In this document: positions 1 to 3,514 of the stretch, piece by piece
How the letters are laid out: each line of letters opens with the position of its first letter
How positions within the stretch are numbered: the first letter of the stretch is position 1
Assembly: GCA_902476665.1 (NCBI GenBank)
Contig: CABSEO010000072.1
Location: forward strand, 1-8,118
Length of the DNA stretch: 8,118 nucleotides
DNA from: an uncultured Emergencia sp.
GTDB taxonomy: Bacteria > Bacillota > Clostridia > Peptostreptococcales > Anaerovoracaceae
Direction: 5' to 3'
Position numbers and translations under genes: made by a program
The notes under the pieces: model-generated
The model's input: the letters and a program-made list of their open reading frames with translations, nothing else
Database searches by the model: none
Told to the model about the DNA's origin: nothing

Positions 1-1
1 T

Positions 2-790
2 TACTGGACACTTTCGGGACAGCGGCTCCCCTATATGCGGGATAAGACAAGGGACGACAACTACTTCATACTGACACTGTTTGCTATCGCAAAAGAGTTT
101 GAGCGTTCAAATTGCCAGGCCGCTTTTGAACAGGTAGATCTGGCTGTAGGACTGCCGCCAGAGCATTATGGGATGCTCCGGGAGAAGTTTGCCCAGTATT
201 TTAAGCGCAGTGGGATGGTCAACTATGTTTATAAGGGAAGGCCGATGAGTATTATGATCCGCCATGTGATGGTATACCCACAGGCTTATGCAGCTGTGAT
301 CCCGCAAAGTACACTGCTCTTAAAAACATTGCGGACTTTTATTGTTGATATTGGCGGTTTTACGACAGATGTATTACTTTTGAGGAGCGGCAAACCCGAT
401 CTTCAGTTTTGCCGGAGTCTGGAAAGTGGCGTGATCACCATGAATAATGGAATTATTGGAAAAATCAGCGCAAAGTACGATATGAAAATTGAGGATGAAC
501 ACATTAGTGCAGTCCTTTTAGGCGGAGAGACTATCTTACCAGAGGATGTAAAGCAGTCCATCCGTGAAGCTGCGGCAAGTCATGCGAAGGGGATTTTAGA
601 CCAGCTGAGAGAACTGCAGGTCGATCTGCGTTCTAATCCGGCGATTTTTATAGGTGGAGGCAGCATCTTATTCCGGCCTTTAATGGAATCCTCCCCTATG
701 GTGGCGCAGGCGAGCTTTGTGGAAGATCCAAAGGCCAATGCCATTGGCTATGCTATGCTGGCTGAAGCTGCATTAAACAGCCGAAGCTGA
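2..790 (+). CDS. ParM/StbA-like actin-family ATPase, 5' end missing
   Basis: This is the C-terminal part (262 codons visible) of an actin-like ATPase of the ParM/StbA group, which polymerises on ATP and pushes plasmid or excised-element copies apart. The frame is open from base 2, and the first residues (YWTLSG followed by RDKTRDDNYFILTLFAIAKE) match the middle of this family, so the ATG at 35 is internal and the true start lies upstream. Counting from that ATG, the phosphate-2 motif DIGGFTTD is at about 105-112, the adenosine-binding glycines GGGS at about 207-210, and the family-typical end FVEDPKANAIGY at about 229-240. The missing part would carry the phosphate-1 loop. The ParR-like gene follows after 13 bases, presumably in one operon. 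Family assignment is firm; a role in maintaining an integrative element rather than a plasmid is inferred. Confidence 0.9.
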   Translation, partial: YWTLSGQRLPYMRDKTRDDNYFILTLFAIAKEFERSNCQAAFEQVDLAVGLPPEHYGMLREKFAQYFKRSGMVNYVYKGRPMSIMIRHVMVYPQAYAAVIPQSTLLLKTLRTFIVDIGGFTTDVLLLRSGKPDLQFCRSLESGVITMNNGIIGKISAKYDMKIEDEHISAVLLGGETILPEDVKQSIREAAASHAKGILDQLRELQVDLRSNPAIFIGGGSILFRPLMESSPMVAQASFVEDPKANAIGYAMLAEAALNSRS

Positions 791-803
791 TGGAGGGCTG
801 CCT

Positions 804-1208
804 ATGAAAAAAGATGGTCTTTACCGGTACTCCCTCCAGTTTCCGGACGATTCAGAAAAACGGATTCGGGCAGGTGAGTTGCTGGAAAAGCTGGGGAACA
901 AAAAGAGCGCTGTCATTGTAGCAGCGCTCAATGAATATTTGGATAACCATCCGGAATTTGAAACGCAGGGCCTTCGTATACGCATAGAGCAGGAAAATGG
1001 GATAAGCCGGGACAAACTGGAGCGATTGATTCGGACATTGATTCAGGAACAGCTGCAGCATACCACAGAGCCGCCGTTGAATGTGCAGGCAGTGGAGAAA
1101 TCCGGCTTAATCCCATCTTCAGAAGGGGAACGATCCAAAGAGGAGATGCCAGAAGCCCTTAAGGAAGATATTGCACAAATGCTGGCAAATTTGGATATGT
1201 TTCAGTAG
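804..1208 (+). CDS. ParR/StbB-like segregation adaptor, ribbon-helix-helix type
   Basis: This 134-residue protein follows the ParM-like gene, with a GGAGG ribosome binding site at 792-796 and a 7-base spacer. Residues 8-13 (YSLQFP region) look like the beta strand of a ribbon-helix-helix fold. Residues 17-30 (SEKRIRAGELLEKL) and 33-48 (KKSAVIVAALNEYLDN) look like its two helices. The middle is polar and probably flexible. The C terminus, about 115-133, is an acidic amphipathic helix (ALKEDIAQMLANLDMF), the kind of tail by which ParR adaptors contact ParM filaments. The expected role is to bind a centromere-like repeat and cap the filament. No repeat array is obvious in the 160 bases downstream, so the centromere is probably upstream of the ParM gene, outside the window. 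The function rests mainly on context and fold pattern rather than on a recognised family name. Confidence 0.75.
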   Translation: MKKDGLYRYSLQFPDDSEKRIRAGELLEKLGNKKSAVIVAALNEYLDNHPEFETQGLRIRIEQENGISRDKLERLIRTLIQEQLQHTTEPPLNVQAVEKSGLIPSSEGERSKEEMPEALKEDIAQMLANLDMFQ

Positions 1209-1317
1209 CAAACAGCTGTGTGCGTAAATCCCTATAATGGTTCAAAAAATGAAGTGACAGAGAATAAACAGAATCATAAACTAGCAAAATAAAACTAATG
1301 GTGCGTATATTGAAGTG

Positions 1318-1354
1318 CTGGTTTCTGGTTTGGAGACTGCTTATTTTATACAAT
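1318..1354 (+). promoter_or_regulatory. Candidate promoter and tandem CTGGTTT repeat before the XRE gene
   Basis: The 169-base gap 1209-1377 contains no gene. A TACAAT -10 candidate lies at 1349-1354. Where a -35 would lie there is a perfect tandem repeat of CTGGTTT (1318-1324 and 1325-1331), which is a poor -35 match but could be an operator for the adjacent XRE protein. The resulting leader would be very short (about 16 bases). Support is only positional. Confidence 0.25.
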
Positions 1355-1377
1355 GATACCATAAGGGGACGGTGAAA

Positions 1378-1716
1378 ATGAATTACCAATTGCTTGGAAA
1401 AAATATCAAAAAATTTCGAGTCCAGAAGGATTTGAGTCAGGAAGCCCTGGGCGAAAAGGCGGGATGTAGCAACAGCCATATCGGACAGTTGGAGCGTGGT
1501 ACCGGAACAGCCAGTCTGGAAATGGTGGTCAACATTGCCAATGTGCTTGGCGTTACAGTTGATCAGTTGTTGTTGGATTCTTTGGATTACCCGGAACTGG
1601 TGTATTTAAGAGAGATGGAAAGACGGATACAAGAATTTCCTAGATCAATAAAGATTTTGTCCTGTGAAATGATGCAGGATCTGTTGGAGATAATTGAAAA
1701 AGCGCAGAAGCAATGA
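1378..1716 (+). CDS. XRE-family helix-turn-helix transcriptional regulator
   Basis: This 112-residue protein has an N-terminal Cro/CI-type HTH at about residues 5-66. The SQEALGEKAGCSNSHIGQLE stretch holds the two HTH helices (positioning helix 20-28, recognition helix about 32-41), followed by the typical SLEMVVNIANVLGVTVDQLL. Residues 70-112 form a short, probably helical tail that may mediate dimerisation. The ATG at 1378 is preferred over the in-frame GTG at 1372 because the AAGGGG ribosome binding site (1363-1368) lies 9 bases before the ATG but only 3 before the GTG. The gene stands alone between a 169-base gap and a strong terminator, so it is probably its own transcription unit. In ICEs such proteins commonly repress excision and transfer genes; that role and autoregulation are inferred here. 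Confidence 0.92.
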   Translation: MNYQLLGKNIKKFRVQKDLSQEALGEKAGCSNSHIGQLERGTGTASLEMVVNIANVLGVTVDQLLLDSLDYPELVYLREMERRIQEFPRSIKILSCEMMQDLLEIIEKAQKQ

Positions 1717-1740
1717 GAGAATCGATTGCTTGCTATAGCT

Positions 1741-1776
1741 AAGCCTGCATGGTGTAGATGCAGGCTTTTCCTATTT
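1741..1776 (+). terminator. Intrinsic terminator of the XRE gene
   Basis: A perfect 10-base stem AAGCCTGCAT (1741-1750) / ATGCAGGCTT (1758-1767) closes a 7-base loop and runs into a T-rich tract (TTTTCCTATTTT). It lies 24 bases after the XRE stop codon. A strong ribosome binding site for the next small ORF begins only about 10 bases after the stem, so that ORF is either reached by readthrough or has no natural transcript. Confidence 0.88.
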
Positions 1777-1791
1777 TAAAGGAGGGATACA

Positions 1792-1914
1792 GTGATTGCC
1801 GAAATAACGGGGAGACATTGGATTTGGGCTTTCCCGGAAAATAGTATCATTGGGGCATTTGTTTCAAAAAAATTGAAAATTTCGATGACCCTGCAACTGC
1901 TTACCATCAAGTAG
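1792..1914 (+). CDS. Small ORF with strong ribosome binding site, possibly the front of a frameshifted gene
   Basis: A GTG start at 1792 lies 5 bases after a near-perfect AAAGGAGGG (1778-1786) and opens a 40-codon frame, stopping at TAG 1912-1914. The product (MIAEITGRHWIWAFPENS and onward) is not recognised. At 1866-1872 the frame crosses seven A residues arranged as A-AAA-AAA. A -1 shift there would enter another frame that is open from 1845 to TGA 2127-2129 but has no start codon of its own before TTG 2039. The joined product would be about 112 residues and would end one base before the start of the sigma-like gene. This could be a real short peptide, a leader, a gene broken by loss of one A, or chance. 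The ribosome binding site is the best evidence that something is translated. Confidence 0.35.
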   Translation: MIAEITGRHWIWAFPENSIIGAFVSKKLKISMTLQLLTIK

Positions 1915-1952
1915 CTGCAAGTTCATATATAAATTATCAGGTTTCTTTCATC

Positions 1953-1993
1953 AGACCGTATTGTGCAGATTATGTACAGTGCGGTCTTTTTCT
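1953..1993 (+). terminator. Terminator or attenuator hairpin before the sigma-like gene
   Basis: A 15-base stem, 1953-1967 with 1973-1987, closes a 5-base loop and is followed by a T run (1987-1991). All three non-Watson-Crick positions are G-U pairs on the + strand (1959-1981, 1961-1979, 1965-1975). On the other strand they would be A-C mismatches, so the structure is built for + strand RNA. A ribosome binding site follows only about 13 bases after the T run, leaving no room for a promoter between them. This suggests control by readthrough (attenuation) rather than plain gene-end termination. Confidence 0.72.
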
Positions 1994-2003
1994 ATGCCTG
2001 TGG

Positions 2004-2031
2004 AAAGGGGGTGATTCCCATGAGCATCTAA
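2004..2031 (+). promoter_or_regulatory. Three-codon mini-ORF with strong ribosome binding site (possible leader peptide)
   Basis: AAAGGGGG (2004-2011) lies 8 bases before ATG 2020. The frame stops after three codons (ATG AGC ATC TAA, Met-Ser-Ile). A GTG at 2011 in the same frame would give only six residues. Such a well-spaced ribosome binding site on a minimal frame, between a terminator-like hairpin and switchable hairpins, suggests ribosome loading as part of a regulatory leader. It may instead be the relic of a longer gene. Confidence 0.4.
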
Positions 2032-2072
2032 CCTGTGCGTTGAATGATCCCTATAAACCACACAAAGAGAAC

Positions 2073-2124
2073 GCATGCCATCTTGGCATGCCACCCAGGC
2101 GGCTGGGATGGCATGGCCAGGAGG
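2073..2124 (+). promoter_or_regulatory. Mutually exclusive leader hairpins next to the sigma-like gene's ribosome binding site
   Basis: GCATGCCA (2073-2080) and TGGCATGC (2084-2091) form a perfect 8-base stem with a 3-base loop. A second hairpin pairs GCCACCCAG (2090-2098) with 2103-2112, with a single bulged A at 2108 and a GCGG loop. The sequence TGGCATG recurs at 2109-2115, so the first arm can pair with either copy. In the long-range form the pairing ends four bases before the AGGAGG (2119-2124) of the sigma-like gene. The pairing options are seen directly; control of translation or transcription by them is inferred. Confidence 0.5.
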
Positions 2125-2130
2125 CATGAG

Positions 2131-2535
2131 ATGAAGAAAAAATTTTATCCTGAAAGGGACGAACTGCGAGGCAGATTCACCCGGTTCATGGAGGTACTGG
2201 TAAAACATGCTCGAATTAATTATGTGCATATGCGTGACCGTGGTGTCCCAACGATACCACTGGAAACGGTACCGGAACATTTGGCCGCCAAAGAGGAAAT
2301 GTATTTTTCCGGCAGTCAGGAGGCTTTTGAATTTGAGGAAGAAAAACTGGCAAATGCGTTTGCCCATCTTTCTTTGATGCGTCGGGAAATCCTGACACTT
2401 CTGTTTGTTCAGGAAATGAAGCCTTCAGATATTGCGGACAGGCTGCATTGCTCGGTGCAGTATGTGTATAATCAAAAATCATTGGCTTTAAAGAAACTGC
2501 GTCAACTTCTGCAGAAAGAAGGTGACGAGAAATGA
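2131..2535 (+). CDS. Sigma-70 region-4-like regulator (conjugative-element type)
   Basis: This 134-residue protein ends in a sigma region 4 HTH at about residues 77-127. LSLMRREILTLLF, then MKPSDIADRLHCSVQYVYNQ and the basic SLALKKLRQLL, fit the -35-binding fold. The N-terminal half has no region 2, so it cannot act as a complete sigma factor by itself. Conjugative transposons carry such short sigma-like proteins, often beside an HTH_16 protein, as here. The ATG at 2131 is chosen over the in-frame ATG at 2044 because AGGAGG (2119-2124) lies 6 bases before it and family similarity begins at about MKKKFYPERDE; 2044 has no ribosome binding site and its extra codons overlap the leader hairpins. 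The stop overlaps the next start (ATGA, 2532-2535), so the two genes are translationally coupled. Its target promoters cannot be read from the sequence. Confidence 0.88.
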   Translation: MKKKFYPERDELRGRFTRFMEVLVKHARINYVHMRDRGVPTIPLETVPEHLAAKEEMYFSGSQEAFEFEEEKLANAFAHLSLMRREILTLLFVQEMKPSDIADRLHCSVQYVYNQKSLALKKLRQLLQKEGDEK

Positions 2536-2723
2536 AACCAGAAGAATTTCGGAAGATTTTAAATGCAGCGATTGGAGGCGATCATACGGCTTTGGAGCAG
2601 ATTCTGAAACTGTATATGCCGCTGATCAATCATGCCAGTACCTTTGATGGCAGGCTTGATGAGGATTGCCGTCAGTATATTATGGTACATATAGTGCAAA
2701 ATATTGGTAAATTTATTATATGA
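2532..2723 (+). CDS. HTH_16-like small regulator (conjugative-transposon helix-turn-helix domain)
   Basis: This 63-residue protein resembles the helix-turn-helix domain found in conjugative transposons (Pfam HTH_16; Tn916 carries one beside its sigma-like gene). Visible family features are the GDHTALEQILKLYMPLI stretch at about residues 16-32, a polar turn, and DGRLDEDCRQYIMVHIVQNIGKF at about 39-61. This resembles the start of sigma region 2, so the pair may function as a split sigma factor: region-2-like part here, region 4 in the preceding gene. The split-sigma idea is an inference. Length is normal for the family, so the gene appears intact. It overlaps the preceding gene by four bases, and an ORF begins 4 bases after its stop. 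Confidence 0.85.
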   Translation: MKPEEFRKILNAAIGGDHTALEQILKLYMPLINHASTFDGRLDEDCRQYIMVHIVQNIGKFII

Positions 2724-2727
2724 GTTG

Positions 2728-2853
2728 ATGAAAAGCTGCCTCGGGAAACCGGGGCAGTTATCCCGTAATAAGAATTTTTTCAAACGACACATTAAATTTT
2801 CACGTAAGATTTTGTTCTTGTTAAGTAAAGGCATCCCTGTGCCGGCACCTTGA
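2728..2853 (+). CDS. Small basic ORF, 41 codons, first rung of a coupled small-ORF ladder
   Basis: ATG 2728 lies 4 bases after the HTH_16 stop, and the frame runs 41 codons to TGA 2851-2853. The product is very basic and partly hydrophobic (MKSCLGKPGQLSRNKNFF at the front, KILFLL near residue 27). No family is recognised. There is no good ribosome binding site, so translation would depend on ribosomes finishing the upstream gene. The same frame stays open beyond the TGA to 2934, so a single codon change would give a 68-residue product. The hairpin at 2734-2759 lies inside it. The alternative is that this is non-coding leader DNA or part of a decayed gene. Confidence 0.35.
   Translation: MKSCLGKPGQLSRNKNFFKRHIKFSRKILFLLSKGIPVPAP
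2734..2759 (+). other. GNRA-capped hairpin just after the HTH_16 gene
   Basis: CTGCCTCGG (2736-2744) pairs with CCGGGGCAG (2749-2757), with one G-U pair, and closes a GAAA tetraloop. A-T and G-U pairs at 2734-2735 / 2758-2759 extend the stem to 11 pairs. The T run (2775-2780) is 15 bases further on, too far for a standard intrinsic terminator. CGGGA (2742-2746) could alternatively pair with TCCCG (2761-2765). It may be a processing, stability or pausing element. Confidence 0.45.
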
Positions 2854-2963
2854 CAAGTTCATATCGTGCTTCATTTCTCTACATTCCTGATAATGGGGAG
2901 CGACTATCCGTTTGTTTGGCAGGCAAAACCATGAGTACTGATATATGGGTGGCACCCGTATAG
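2850..2963 (+). CDS. Small ORF, 37 codons, TTG start overlapping the preceding stop
   Basis: TTG 2850-2852 overlaps the preceding TGA (2851-2853) as TTGA, and the frame runs 37 codons to TAG 2961-2963. The translation looks protein-like (SSYRASFLYIPDNGERL in the first half, ending MSTDIWVAPV) but matches no family I can name. An internal ATG at 2931 would give only the last ten residues. No ribosome binding site is visible; GTGCCGGCAC (2839-2848), a perfect palindrome, lies just upstream. It reads better than chance, but start and translation are unproven. A competing frame through 2854-2934 is also open. Confidence 0.33.
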   Translation: MTSSYRASFLYIPDNGERLSVCLAGKTMSTDIWVAPV

Positions 2964-2967
2964 CGCA

Positions 2968-3036
2968 ATGATCCGATCAGGGTATAATGATACTTCCGTA
3001 AAACGCGGCCCGGCCAAGGTGAAGGCGGGGAGATGA
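2968..3036 (+). CDS. Small basic ORF, 22 codons
   Basis: ATG 2968 starts 4 bases after the previous stop and ends at TGA 3034-3036, which overlaps the next ATG as ATGA. The peptide is basic (DTSVKRGPAKVKAGR at the end). Too short for family assignment. Its only support is its place in the chain of coupled frames. The TATAAT at 2983-2988 lies inside it without a convincing -35. Confidence 0.28.
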   Translation: MIRSGYNDTSVKRGPAKVKAGR

Positions 3037-3149
3037 GATTTCTATGGACCTGTTCGCTGCAGGCAGAGGGTGAAGCGTTTATTTGCATAGAAATCCATAA
3101 AATGGAAAAAATAAGGCTAACAGGACAGATAGGAGGTGCTTATCTATGA
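3033..3149 (+). CDS. Small ORF, 38 codons, coupled to the DUF6870-like gene
   Basis: ATG 3033 overlaps the preceding stop by ATGA and the frame ends at TGA 3147-3149, overlapping the ATG of the DUF6870-like gene in the same way. The product begins MRFLWTCSLQAEGEAF and ends LTGQIGGAYL; no family is recognised. GAAGGCGGGG (3021-3030) is a weak ribosome binding site lying too close, so coupling is the likely entry route. Its last codons contain the AGGAGGT (3131-3137) of the next gene, which favours a leader or coupling role. A shorter alternative starts at ATG 3044 (nine codons). Confidence 0.38.
   Translation: MRFLWTCSLQAEGEAFICIEIHKMEKIRLTGQIGGAYL
3037..3095. repeat. 10-base perfect inverted repeat
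   Basis: GATTTCTATG (3037-3046) and CATAGAAATC (3086-3095) are perfect inverted repeats separated by 39 bases. They lie upstream of the ribosome binding site of the DUF6870-like gene and inside the 38-codon ORF. They could form an RNA stem that isolates the intervening segment, or serve as paired binding sites. No T run follows, so it is not a terminator. Confidence 0.5.
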
Positions 3150-3370
3150 AAGAGCCTGAGCAAAGCAAGATGGATCTAAATGATCTTGTCGATATTCGTG
3201 ATGTAAAGGTAGATCGCAGCTTACCAACGGAAGAACGGATTAAATCTTATGTGCAACAGGTGAAACATCCTTATGATTTTCGGGTAGGGAAGGTTAAAGT
3301 TCATATATCATATGCCGGCGAGTCAAAAACAATTAACGACAGCTTTACGGATATGATTGCTTCTTTGTAA
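3146..3370 (+). CDS. DUF6870-like small protein
   Basis: This 74-residue protein has a strong ribosome binding site (AGGAGGT 3131-3137, 8-base spacer). The central pattern VDIRDVKVDRSLPTEERI (15-32), then YVQQVKHPYDFRVGKVKVHISYA (35-57), fits the small DUF6870 family common in Firmicutes mobile elements; the name is from memory of the pattern. Its function is unknown. No signal peptide, membrane segment or metal-binding cysteines are present, so it is probably cytosolic. It is the last gene before the recombinase promoter and 144 bases from the first recombinase. Because serine integrases need a small partner to reverse their direction, often encoded nearby, this is a candidate, but nothing in its sequence shows it. 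Confidence 0.7.
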   Translation: MKEPEQSKMDLNDLVDIRDVKVDRSLPTEERIKSYVQQVKHPYDFRVGKVKVHISYAGESKTINDSFTDMIASL

Positions 3371-3410
3371 GAATGGGTATAATTCCCAGAGGCAAGTTTA
3401 TGAGATTGTC

Positions 3411-3439
3411 TGGATTTCCGGTTTAAGCTATGCTACAAT
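3411..3439 (+). promoter_or_regulatory. Extended -10 promoter for the recombinase operon
   Basis: TGCTACAAT (3431-3439) is a good extended -10 element (TGn then TACAAT). With 17-base spacing the -35 would be TGGATT (3411-3416), which is weak, as is common for extended -10 promoters. The first recombinase starts 75 bases downstream, giving a leader of about 70 bases with no terminator. No other promoter of this quality lies between 3371 and 3514. Confidence 0.6.
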
Positions 3440-3489
3440 AAGTACGGACAAAATCAGTGATCACCCTTAGCTGTTTATTCGGATTTCCG
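3412..3489. repeat. Paired GGATTTCCG sites flanking the recombinase promoter
   Basis: GGATTTCCG occurs at 3412-3420, overlapping the putative -35, and again at 3481-3489, between the start of transcription and the ribosome binding site. Each contains the near-palindrome GGATTTCC; the second, preceded by C, is CGGA-TT-TCCG. The placement suits an operator pair for a repressor such as the XRE protein, or for recombinase autoregulation. Function is inferred. Confidence 0.4.
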
Positions 3490-3514
3490 CAATATTCAGA
3501 TGAGGAGTGGCGCA

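Noticed and set aside
1233..1238. TATAAT after the ParR-like gene
   Set aside because: The -35 position (1210-1215) is AAACAG and no extended -10 is present.
1972..2031. 19-codon ORF ending in the same frame as the mini-ORF
   Set aside because: ATG 1972 has no ribosome binding site and lies in the loop region of the terminator hairpin; the mini-ORF at 2020 is better supported.
2044..2130. Upstream ATG as start of the sigma-like gene
   Set aside because: There is no ribosome binding site; the added residues do not resemble the family and overlap the leader hairpins, while ATG 2131 has a well-placed AGGAGG.
2839..2848. GTGCCGGCAC palindrome as an operator or core recombination site
   Set aside because: It is a single 10-base palindrome without a second copy in the places examined; too short to support a claim alone.
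2983..2988. TATAAT as a promoter for the DUF6870-like gene
   Set aside because: No acceptable -35 or extended -10 lies upstream. The same GGGTATAAT recurs at 3375-3383, also without a -35.
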